The position numbers and the translations under genes are program-made. Of a stretch of DNA of 64,000 nt, positions 43,836-52,796 are shown piece by piece; the first letter of the stretch is position 1; every line of letters starts with the position of its first letter. The notes below the pieces were generated by a model that was given only the letters and a program-made list of their open reading frames with translations, was not told the DNA's origin and made no database searches. The DNA comes from Rhizobium nepotum 39/7 (GTDB lineage: Bacteria > Pseudomonadota > Alphaproteobacteria > Rhizobiales > Rhizobiaceae): assembly GCF_000949865.1 (NCBI RefSeq), contig NZ_JWJH01000012.1, positions 62,001 to 126,000 of the forward strand, in the 5' to 3' direction.

Positions 43836-44723
43836 ATGTCGGATGCGAAGCAGACAACTATTGGAATAATTGGCCTTGGAAGCATGGGTCTCGGCATGGC
43901 TCAAACGCTGGCTGGCAGGGGTTTCCGGACGCTGGGTTTCGATCTGTCGGACGACAGGAGAGCACTGGCGCAACAGTCGGGTGTCATTGCCATAGATACC
44001 ATCGGCGGCGCCTTTGAGGAGAGCAGCTTCCTGGTCTTCTCGCTACCAACGGCCAAGGACGTCGCCAGCGTGGTGAACGACCAGATCGAAGTCCTGAAAA
44101 GCCGGAGCAATCAGCGGGTAATCATCATCGACACCTCTACGTCGGAACCCGATGTGAGCCGCGAGCTTGCCGCAAAGCTTGCCTTGCTTGGTCACGGTTT
44201 TCTGGATGCGCCGGTCAGCGGCGGACCGTCTGGTGCTGCCTCTGGCAAGCTGACGATGATGATTGGTGGCACCGACGAAGACGTCGCCCTTGCACGGCCA
44301 GCCATCGAAGCCATGGCGGCCAAAGCCCTGCATGTGGGGCCAAGCGGTGCGGGCAATGTCGCCAAGCTGGTGAACAACCTTCTCGCCGCAGCACACATGG
44401 TAACGACCAGCGAAGGTCTGAAGCTTGCTCTGGCTGCAGGGATCGATCCCGAAGCGGCGCTACGCGTCCTCAACGCGGCGTCGGGGCGATCGATGATCAG
44501 CGAAGTGCATTTCCCAACGTGGATCATGTCGGACAGGTTCGACAGCGGTTTCTCTATGGGACTGATGCGAAAGGACGTCCGGCTTGCGCATGAGCTTGCA
44601 GCAAGGACCGGCGCAGACCTGCCGATGGCAGAGGTCGTTGCAAAACTTTGGTCCGGCTCCAGCGACCTGAAAGATACCGACGACTTCACCCGCATGGGTG
44701 CTTTCCAACCCTCTTCAAACTAA
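43836..44723 (+). CDS. Beta-hydroxyacid dehydrogenase (3-hydroxyisobutyrate/tartronate-semialdehyde reductase family)
   Basis: 295 residues behind AAAGGGAG. The N-terminal Rossmann motif is IGIIGLGSMGLGMAQTLAGRG, followed by FLDAPVSGGPSGAASGKLT (substrate loop) and the catalytic lysine region GAGNVAKLVNNLL. Such enzymes interconvert short hydroxyacids and semialdehydes with NAD(P). With the aldehyde dehydrogenase 11 bases downstream it could process an alcohol or hydroxyacid released by the M20 enzyme; the pathway is inferred. Confidence 0.92.
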   Translation: MSDAKQTTIGIIGLGSMGLGMAQTLAGRGFRTLGFDLSDDRRALAQQSGVIAIDTIGGAFEESSFLVFSLPTAKDVASVVNDQIEVLKSRSNQRVIIIDTSTSEPDVSRELAAKLALLGHGFLDAPVSGGPSGAASGKLTMMIGGTDEDVALARPAIEAMAAKALHVGPSGAGNVAKLVNNLLAAAHMVTTSEGLKLALAAGIDPEAALRVLNAASGRSMISEVHFPTWIMSDRFDSGFSMGLMRKDVRLAHELAARTGADLPMAEVVAKLWSGSSDLKDTDDFTRMGAFQPSSN

Positions 44724-44734
44724 GGACGAGCATT

Positions 44735-46276
44735 ATGGGCAACGTAGATATCATCCGCGATCCGGGTCCGCGCATCCGCGAAATCCTCAAGGCTTTCATC
44801 GGCACGGAAGAAATCGGCAGTTTCGTCAATGGTGAGATCGTCTTCGGTTCGGGCGAAGAACTCGCCCTCACCGATCCCTCCAGCGGCAAACCCTTCGCCA
44901 CATACAAAGACGCCGATAGATCGGTGGTCGACAGCGCAATGGATGCTGCAGCCAAGGCGCAACTCGCGTGGATGCAGCTTACCGCCTCCGGCCGCGGACG
45001 GGTCATGAACGAGATCGCCCGCAAGATCCGCGAACATTCGGCCGACATCGCTGAAATCGAAAGCCGCTCAGCCGGTCGTCCGATCCGCGATATCCGTGGC
45101 GAAGTCGTCAAAGTCGCAGAGATGTTCGAATATTACGCCGGATGGTGCGACAAGCTGCATGGCGACGTCATTCCCGTTCCCACCTCCCACCTCAACTACA
45201 CACGCCAGGAACCGATCGGTGTGGTTGTACAGATCACGCCATGGAACGCGCCGCTGAACACCGGCGGATGGCAGATCGCTCCAGCCATCTGCGCTGGCAA
45301 CGCGGTCGTCATCAAGCCCTCCGAGCTGACGCCGCTCAGCACGATCATTCTGGGTCTTCTCTGCGAGCAGGGTGGAGCGCCCCGCGGCCTGGTGAACGTC
45401 ATCGCAGGACAGGGCTTGACCGCAGGACAGGCAGCCGTGGCCCACGCCAGGACGGGGCTCGTCGTGTTCGTCGGATCGGCGCATGCGGGATCGCTGATTG
45501 CGGCGGCGGCGGCCAAGAATGTGGTTCCCTGCATTCTCGAACTGGGCGGTAAATCGGCCAATGTCGTTTTCGACGACGCCGATATCGACCGGGCAATCCT
45601 CGGCGCCCAATCGGCGATTTTTGGCGGTGCGGGACAAAGTTGCGTTGCCGGTTCGCGGCTGCTGGTCCACCGTTCCGTTCACCACCAATTCGTCGAGCGC
45701 TATGCAGCGGCAACGGCGAAGATTCCCGTTGGCGACCCCTATCTCGACACAACCCAGGTCGGCCCGATCAACAATCTGCGCCAATGGAACAAGATCAGCG
45801 AGATGGTTCAGCAAGGCATCAGCGAAGGCGCGCATCTGGCCGCCGGTGGACGCAGGCCAGAGCACCTCGAGGAAACAGGCGGCTTCTATTTCGCGCCCAC
45901 TATCCTCGACAACGTCTCTCCGAATGCAACGATCTCGAAAGAAGAGGTTTTCGGTCCGGTCGTCGGTGTTACGCCATTCGATACCGAGGAGGAAGCAATC
46001 TCGCTCGCCAATGACAATCCCTACGGGCTTGCCGGGGCCGTCTGGACGCAGAACGTCGCAAGGGCACACCGGGTCGCCTCGCAGGTCCGGGCGGGAACGT
46101 TCTGGATCAACGGCTACAAGACCATCAGCGTGATGTCACCTTTCGGCGGTTTTGGCAAAAGCGGTTACGGTCGCTCCAGCGGCAGGGACGCGCTTCTCGC
46201 CTACACCCAGACGAAAAGCATCTGGGTCGAAACCGCCGCCGAACCGGTCGTTACCTTCGGTTATTTCTCGGGCTGA
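44735..46276 (+). CDS. NAD(P)-dependent aldehyde dehydrogenase
   Basis: 513 residues from the ATG at 44735 after TAAGGACGAG; a longer reading overlapping the dehydrogenase is unlikely. Catalytic set: ITPWNAPLN, FVGSAHAG where NAD binds (Ala-His replaces the usual Thr-Lys region), LELGGKSANVVF with the base Glu, and GGAGQSCVAG with the nucleophile Cys. It is the last gene of the LysR island. It probably oxidises a semialdehyde made by its neighbour. Confidence 0.92.
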   Translation: MGNVDIIRDPGPRIREILKAFIGTEEIGSFVNGEIVFGSGEELALTDPSSGKPFATYKDADRSVVDSAMDAAAKAQLAWMQLTASGRGRVMNEIARKIREHSADIAEIESRSAGRPIRDIRGEVVKVAEMFEYYAGWCDKLHGDVIPVPTSHLNYTRQEPIGVVVQITPWNAPLNTGGWQIAPAICAGNAVVIKPSELTPLSTIILGLLCEQGGAPRGLVNVIAGQGLTAGQAAVAHARTGLVVFVGSAHAGSLIAAAAAKNVVPCILELGGKSANVVFDDADIDRAILGAQSAIFGGAGQSCVAGSRLLVHRSVHHQFVERYAAATAKIPVGDPYLDTTQVGPINNLRQWNKISEMVQQGISEGAHLAAGGRRPEHLEETGGFYFAPTILDNVSPNATISKEEVFGPVVGVTPFDTEEEAISLANDNPYGLAGAVWTQNVARAHRVASQVRAGTFWINGYKTISVMSPFGGFGKSGYGRSSGRDALLAYTQTKSIWVETAAEPVVTFGYFSG

Positions 46277-46284
46277 TGAAGACA

Positions 46285-46305
46285 GGACCGGGCATGACCC
46301 GGTCC
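46285..46305 (+). terminator. Hairpin terminator after the aldehyde dehydrogenase gene
   Basis: GGACCGGG and CCCGGTCC form a perfect 8-base-pair stem with a 5-base loop, 8 bases past the stop codon and followed by TTATCTTT. This marks the end of the dehydrogenase operon. Confidence 0.7.
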
Positions 46306-46468
46306 TTATCTTTCCGAAGGCCTTGCCGCCGCTTGCCCCCGGTGACTTCGATCCTGTGAGGCACTTTGTTTCTTTCGATCTTCGTTGCCTGTCATTCAAC
46401 GCGCCAAAGCACGGCCATATCCTGTGCCTTGCGGCCACTCCGCCCTCGTTAGCTGAATCAGCCGCCCG

Positions 46469-46591
46469 TTAACCGCCCTGATCGATGGCGTGGGGTGATG
46501 GTTGCTGCTCCACAGTACGATCGCCTGATACCATATAGGTAACCATTGCAATAAGGACGGCAGTCATGAGAATGCCCAGGATCAGTCTCAT
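46469..46591 (-). CDS. Small membrane peptide of 40 residues
   Basis: The frame MRLILGILMTAVLIAMVTYM plus a polar tail of 20 residues ends at TAA. A textbook AAAGGAG lies 8 bases before the ATG, which is the main support for expression. The first 20 residues form one membrane helix and the tail (SGDRTVEQQPSP...) would be soluble. I recognise no family. It stands alone between convergent and divergent neighbours. Confidence 0.6.
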   Translation of the reverse strand: MRLILGILMTAVLIAMVTYMVSGDRTVEQQPSPHAIDQGG

Positions 46592-46801
46592 CCTTAAACT
46601 CCTTTTGCTGGAATAGCTCTAACAACCGGCTGGCAGCAAAGTTCACGGAATGACGCCCATACAAGAGGCAGAAGCACAGGAATGCCGGTGGACGGTCCCA
46701 CATCAATTGATTGATGAGCACTGCCAGCAAATTTCGTTAGCCACGATAAGCGTGCGGGCGGCGCATCTTTGCTTTCGATTTCGAGCGCATTCGCGAGTTA
46801 A

Positions 46802-48034
<1,233 letters not shown>

Positions 48035-48195
48035 TGCCAAATCGGGGTCGATGGCGGCGAGGACCTTAGGCGAGACCAAAAATGCTGCGCAGAGCCGATG
48101 GTGTCTTGAATCAGATGCATATGCCGGTTCTGCCTGCGGTGACTTCAGCTATCAGGGAGCGTCGGCCGGGAGGATGCGCAGTCCGGGTTGGAGAG

Positions 48196-48452
48196 TCATT
48201 GCAACCTGGATTTGCCATCAACGCGCCGCCATTCATTCGGGTCGATCAGACGCTGATGCATATAACGGACGGAGTGCAGCGGTCCGTCGAGATTGGCCTG
48301 CCGGAAATCGCGGAATTCTGCATCTGTGGAAGATCGGGTGCTGGATCATAGTCCTGCCAGACATGGGTATGAAGAACGGATTCGAATTCCGGGACGTGGT
48401 ACAGGATACGCGTGATAGTGAGAGCATCCCCACTGAACTGGCGACGGGGCAA
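48196..48452 (-). pseudogene. usg: usg family gene with an apparent single-base frameshift
   Basis: The first frame gives ITRILYHVPEFESVLHTHVW then QDYDPAPDLPQMQ, which matches Usg proteins (LTTAQILYRMPDHPSLLQTYVWQDYDLAPDFP type). At about 48314-48317 the match jumps frame and continues FRDFRQANLDGPLHSVRYMH then QRLIDPNEWRRV to a TGA at 48196. Restoring one base gives a protein of about 85 residues, the usual Usg length. No ATG is available: the frame begins TTG directly after the stop of the upstream hydrolase gene. It is either a decaying gene or a sequencing error. Usg function is unknown. Confidence 0.75.
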
Positions 48453-49517
48453 TTACCGTGAGAGTATGTTCCCCACCTCGACATTCTCCAGCCGCAGTTT
48501 GTTCACGACTTCAATGATGGCTGCAATCACCGCGTCGGGCCGAGTGAACTGGATATAATGTCCAGAATCGGGCAGAAGCTGGTGCCGGCTACGCGTCGAC
48601 CAGGAGGCCTCGTCCTCTTGCAGCTTTCTCCAGACATCGAGACGACGTGTGTCCTCCCGTCGGGACTCCGCCTTTAACGAAGCATCGCTGAGCGGCTCCA
48701 TCGCCGTGAGCACGACCAAAGGGCGATTACCCAACGTGCGGAGGTTACCCGCCTCCGCCAGTGTCCGATCGATGTTCGTATTCTCAGAGACCACAGCCGT
48801 CAGTGACGGACTGACAAAGGCCTTGACCTGTTCTGTGACGTATGCCGGAACGCCGGGCTCTCCGTCACTCGACGCCATGAGGCGGATGATGCCGGTCCAG
48901 GCGAGGCTCGACGCGGTCTTCAAGACTTCGCTGGTGGAATCGGACGGCGCATCTGCCACTTCGGCAAATCGAGCGACCTGGTCCGGATGCGAGGCATCAA
49001 CGAACACCAGCCCCACGACCTGATCGCCGAATTTTCGAGTGTAGGCCATGCTGTAAGGCCCGCCGAGTGAATGAGCAACCAGAACGAAGGGCCCTTTTTC
49101 TCCGGCCGTTGTCAGAACAGCATGAAGATCGTCCGCCACCGCGTCGGCGTGCTGTGGCGTAGACTTTGGCTCGCTCCACATAATCCCCGCGCGATCATAG
49201 GCACAAGCGCGGGTGACAGCCGCCACGGAGTCATGCACCTTTGTCCACGAAAGCGCGCCGTAACTGTCCAGTCCTGCCTCGAAAATTACTGTCGGCGATC
49301 CCTGGCCGCGACAGTCGAGATGGATCTTGCGTCCCCCAATGTCCACAAGCCTGCCTGCAGGCGGAAATTTTACCTCAGCCCAACGCCGCGACAGCGCCTC
49401 ATAGGCACTGCCAGCCGCAACCAACAGAACCAACAGAACCACCAGACCGAGAGAAAAGCGCATGAAAGATGCCATCAACGTGAGCCGGCGGAATGGTCGA
49501 GCGAGCTTCGATGCCAT
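48453..49517 (-). CDS. Membrane-anchored or secreted alpha/beta hydrolase
   Basis: 354 residues from the ATG at 49517 behind ACGGAG; the ATG at 49463 is an alternative. N-terminal residues 19-38 ([21 protein letters not shown]) form a signal anchor. Hydrolase landmarks: [13 protein letters not shown] (oxyanion strand), [11 protein letters not shown], nucleophile [24 protein letters not shown] and the catalytic His in [15 protein letters not shown]. Substrate is unknown. Its stop is immediately followed by the usg frame. Confidence 0.88.
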   Translation of the reverse strand: MASKLARPFRRLTLMASFMRFSLGLVVLLVLLVAAGSAYEALSRRWAEVKFPPAGRLVDIGGRKIHLDCRGQGSPTVIFEAGLDSYGALSWTKVHDSVAAVTRACAYDRAGIMWSEPKSTPQHADAVADDLHAVLTTAGEKGPFVLVAHSLGGPYSMAYTRKFGDQVVGLVFVDASHPDQVARFAEVADAPSDSTSEVLKTASSLAWTGIIRLMASSDGEPGVPAYVTEQVKAFVSPSLTAVVSENTNIDRTLAEAGNLRTLGNRPLVVLTAMEPLSDASLKAESRREDTRRLDVWRKLQEDEASWSTRSRHQLLPDSGHYIQFTRPDAVIAAIIEVVNKLRLENVEVGNILSR

Positions 49518-49967
49518 GTTACGGCTCCGTGAGAAAACACGTGGTGTTGCACAATGCCGAAAACATCGGGCAGGTGGAGAAAACGGCACGCACGGAGCCG
49601 TTGGGCACCTTGCGAGTTGTGGCATCGCTGCCTATCGGCTCGCGCGTGATCGCGCCGGCATCGCCGCAGTTTCGCGAACGCCCAATTGCTCGCGGTCGGG
49701 AATCGCTCAGCGAGCGAACACATTACCAAACCAGCGAAGCAAGCTGGCGAATCGACGCGCCGTTAATCTGGCACAACTCCCCTAAGAGTCACTGCGCGGC
49801 AAACGCCGTTGACGTCGCTGGAGGCGAAGACATGACTGAACAGTTTCAAGCATTCGCAAAGGAAACGCCAGCGCAGCAGAAAGCTTGGTTTGCGGGCGAC
49901 TCGCGGCGGCGTCTGCATTGAACTCAACAACCTGCCATAAGATGGGTCAAACCTGATGTCCGCCTGG
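49518..49967. other. Intergenic stretch with one possible 29-codon frame
   Basis: No convincing gene lies here. On the plus strand, 49832-49921 encodes a 29-residue peptide beginning [20 protein letters not shown] with GGAGGCGAAG before its ATG. It looks like the start of a longer soluble protein that has been cut off, but no continuation is visible in other frames. The remainder shows nothing I can name. Confidence 0.3.
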
Positions 49968-50399
49968 TCAGCAAACTTTCCTTGCCATCCCTACCGAGCG
50001 CGGGGCGGTTTCAGTAAAACCGAACTGCCGGTAGAGGCGGTTTGCCTGGCCGTCCGCGATCAGACTGACGTAAGCGCTCTCCGGCAACTGGTTCTCAATA
50101 TAGTCCGACAGTGCTGCCATAATCATCTTACCAAGCCCCCTGCCCTGATGTTCGGGTGTTATCGCGATGTCGGTGACCTGAAAGAAGCAGCCTCCGTCGC
50201 CGATGATGCGACCCATACCGACTACTGCGTCACCGCTCATCACGCTGACGCCAAAAATCGAGTTGGGCAAGCCTTTTTCGGCGGCCTCTCTCGTAAAGGG
50301 ACTGAGACCGGACTGATGCCGCAGACGCAGATAGTCATCGACGTTCGGGATTCTACACTCGATGCGATAGCCATCCCGGGTCAATATGATATCCTCCAT
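49968..50399 (-). CDS. GNAT acetyltransferase
   Basis: 143 residues from the ATG at 50399; a GTG start at 50438 would add 13. The core is typical: FQVTDIAITPEHQGRGLGKMIMAAL with the acetyl-CoA loop (Q-G-R-G-L-G) and YVSLIADGQANRLYRQFGF near the end. Substrate unknown. It is divergent from the large anchored protein gene at 50590. Confidence 0.88.
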   Translation of the reverse strand: MEDIILTRDGYRIECRIPNVDDYLRLRHQSGLSPFTREAAEKGLPNSIFGVSVMSGDAVVGMGRIIGDGGCFFQVTDIAITPEHQGRGLGKMIMAALSDYIENQLPESAYVSLIADGQANRLYRQFGFTETAPRSVGMARKVC

Positions 50400-50589
50400 T
50401 ACATGCTTTCTAACAGTGACGTCTTTGCAAACAGTCACCCGCCTGTGTCGCCGTGCCGCTCTGTACCACGCGACCGGGAAATCCTGTTACAAATAATGTC
50501 CAACTGTCCCGGTGCCTGCTACTTGCCGAGCAACTTTTGCGTGCTTAAAAGGCGCATAGTCTCAAATCGCATCGCAGAGGACCAACTTC

Positions 50590-52605
50590 GTGGATCAGGT
50601 AAATACCCAGACCGGCAAGGGCCGGAGCAAAGCTCTATGGGCGACGGTTGCGATTATTGCTGTGGCTGCGGCGGGTGTCATCGGGGGCAAAGCCTTCTAC
50701 GAAGCAAAGGTCAGCGAACTCGTTGCTCGCAGTGGCGCAACCGCCCGTTCCGTAGAGGTCGATTTTCTCGGACAAATTCATGTTCGTGATCTGACTTTGC
50801 CGCTTGCAGATGGCAAAAACATTCAAATTGCGGCTATCGATGGACGTCCAAAACTTCCTTTCCTGGATGGCGCCCTGGAAATGAATGGCATCGATATTGA
50901 GGTGCCAACCGGGAAGATTTCGATGGCGCATGCGCGCGTCGAGAACGCCGCTTTCAAAAAACCGATCCCCGCAGAGGCCTCCGGCGATGGGAGTGACAAA
51001 TCTCTCGCCAAACGCATAGAGCGCTTTGCCGCAACGCGTATCTCCGCGCCTGAGGTGACGTTCACGCAGTCCGTTGCCAACACCGAGCAGAAGACCGTTT
51101 ACAGCAATGTTGCTTTTTCTGACATCGCCAACGGCCGTATCGTCAGGTATTCAGCCGACAACGCCAGCTACGACATCCAGATGGGCCTGCCGGATGGCAA
51201 TGGTGTGGTGCAGAAAAAGCATCTGATCGTGTCAACCGGCGCCACAGCTGGTCAGGACTTCGATGCTGCTTACCTCGCAAGGCTCTACACGGAAAAAGCA
51301 GGCCCAGAAGACAAGGAAGCAAAGCCTCTTTATGGCCCGCTATCCGTTAGCAAGATTTCGTTCTCGGATGGGGACAGTCATTTCAGCTACGACGAAGTGC
51401 GTAGCGACGGCTTCAGTGCCCGCATGCCGGCCGAGCCGCTTGTGGAAACGCTGGAAGCACTGACGGCGGCCGCAAAGACTGAGGAGCTTTCGCCTCAGGA
51501 ACGCCAGGCATTTTTCGCCAAGGGCGTGTCCATTCTCGACATGATCGGCAAGAGCAACATGCAGTTGCTCGGGTTTAAGGCCGACGCACCAGATGAAAAC
51601 GAAGGGTCGGCCGGCAAAAGGGTCAACGTCGCCATTGATCGTATCGAAATGCAGATGGACAGCCTAAAGCTTGATTTCGGCCTGAATGGCATGTCGGTCG
51701 GAAGTGGCGAGGACAAGATCGAAGTCGCCGAGGCAAGCCTCAAGGGCTTTGACTGGGGTTCCACGATCGAGGGTCTTTCCAAGATCGTCGGGCTCGATGA
51801 GACACAGATTGAAACTTTTCCGTTTAATCACCTGATACCGGAACTGGGAACGGTCCGCGTCGGGGGTATCAACTTCGATGTCGCCGCACCGAAAAAGGAA
51901 GGGGAAGAGACAGCGGGCACACCTGAACGCATCAAGTTCACGCTCAGGAATTTCGAGATGGGGCTGACAAAGCCCTTCAATGGCATCCCGACCGATATCC
52001 AGATCAGGCAGGATGACCTGGCTCTTCCCATCCCGGCAGATTCATCGGAGGAAGTCTTTGTTGAAGCGCGCAAGCTTGGCCTCGAGACCCTCGCCTTTTC
52101 TTACGCCCTCGCCGCAGGCTGGGACGAACCGAACAAGAACCTGGTGATCCGGGATATCGCCATCAGCGGCAAGGACATTGGCAGCGTCAATTTTTCCGGT
52201 CTGGTGAGCGGGTTCACGGAGGAGTTTTTCTCCTTCGACGTTAACCGCACTCAGGCCGCCCTTTTCGGGCTCGCAGGTCGCGAGGTGAAACTCACGATCA
52301 GGGACGAAGGCATGATGGCCAAGGCGATCAAGCTTTATGCTCTGCAAAACGAGATGACCGAGGATCAGGTGCGCGGCACTCTGACGTTGGTGGCCAGCGT
52401 GATGTTGCAGCAGGTCGCGGCTGAACAGCCGAAACTGCAGAGTGCGGTGGAAGCGCTGGTTCGCTTTCTCAGCACTCCTGGCACCCTGACGGTAACGGTC
52501 AAATCCACAGGTGCAAATGGCCTCGGTCTTTTTGATCTGGTTGCGGCGTCCGACAATCCGATGCTTCTTCTCGACAAGCTCGATATTCAGGCGACGGCGG
52601 AATAA
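50590..52605 (+). CDS. Large anchored protein of unknown function
   Basis: 671 residues with a GTG start behind AGAGGACC. One membrane segment at about 17-38 (WATVAIIAVAAAGVIGGKAFY) is followed by a long periplasmic part without cysteine clusters or known motifs. The sequence alternates beta-prone stretches such as VEVDFLGQIHVRDLTLPLA and MNGIDIEVPTGKISM, reminiscent of AsmA/YdgA-like lipid-handling proteins, but I cannot place it in a family. It is a monocistronic gene between a GNAT gene and an MCP gene. Confidence 0.75.
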   Translation: MDQVNTQTGKGRSKALWATVAIIAVAAAGVIGGKAFYEAKVSELVARSGATARSVEVDFLGQIHVRDLTLPLADGKNIQIAAIDGRPKLPFLDGALEMNGIDIEVPTGKISMAHARVENAAFKKPIPAEASGDGSDKSLAKRIERFAATRISAPEVTFTQSVANTEQKTVYSNVAFSDIANGRIVRYSADNASYDIQMGLPDGNGVVQKKHLIVSTGATAGQDFDAAYLARLYTEKAGPEDKEAKPLYGPLSVSKISFSDGDSHFSYDEVRSDGFSARMPAEPLVETLEALTAAAKTEELSPQERQAFFAKGVSILDMIGKSNMQLLGFKADAPDENEGSAGKRVNVAIDRIEMQMDSLKLDFGLNGMSVGSGEDKIEVAEASLKGFDWGSTIEGLSKIVGLDETQIETFPFNHLIPELGTVRVGGINFDVAAPKKEGEETAGTPERIKFTLRNFEMGLTKPFNGIPTDIQIRQDDLALPIPADSSEEVFVEARKLGLETLAFSYALAAGWDEPNKNLVIRDIAISGKDIGSVNFSGLVSGFTEEFFSFDVNRTQAALFGLAGREVKLTIRDEGMMAKAIKLYALQNEMTEDQVRGTLTLVASVMLQQVAAEQPKLQSAVEALVRFLSTPGTLTVTVKSTGANGLGLFDLVAASDNPMLLLDKLDIQATAE

Positions 52606-52693
52606 GCAGTCCGCGCTCCCGAACGGCTCAAGTTCCAGTTTTATGAGCTTGGGTCAGTCCGGGGCGAGCAGGGTTTTTATTGCTCAAAAACAA

Positions 52694-52734
52694 GACACCG
52701 GAGACCAGAGGCTGAACCTCCAATCTCCGGTGTC
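52694..52734 (-). terminator. Rho-independent terminator of the MCP gene
   Basis: An 11-base-pair stem GACACCGGAGA / TCTCCGGTGTC encloses a 19-base loop that can itself pair (GAGG/CCTC). On the minus strand it is followed by TTGTTTTTG, a U tract. It lies 62 bases after the MCP stop. Confidence 0.75.
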
Positions 52735-52796
52735 AGCCTTTAAGGCGATGCTTTCAGTGCCTTACTTGGCGTCGGGCGTGAACGACGCGGCGATTG

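Noticed and set aside
46458-46730. 90-codon minus frame overlapping the 40-residue peptide
   Set aside because: It has no ribosome site and an unlikely composition, while the other frame has AAAGGAG and a clean membrane helix.
48082-48351. 89-codon plus frame
   Set aside because: It is antisense to the usg homology and has no support of its own.
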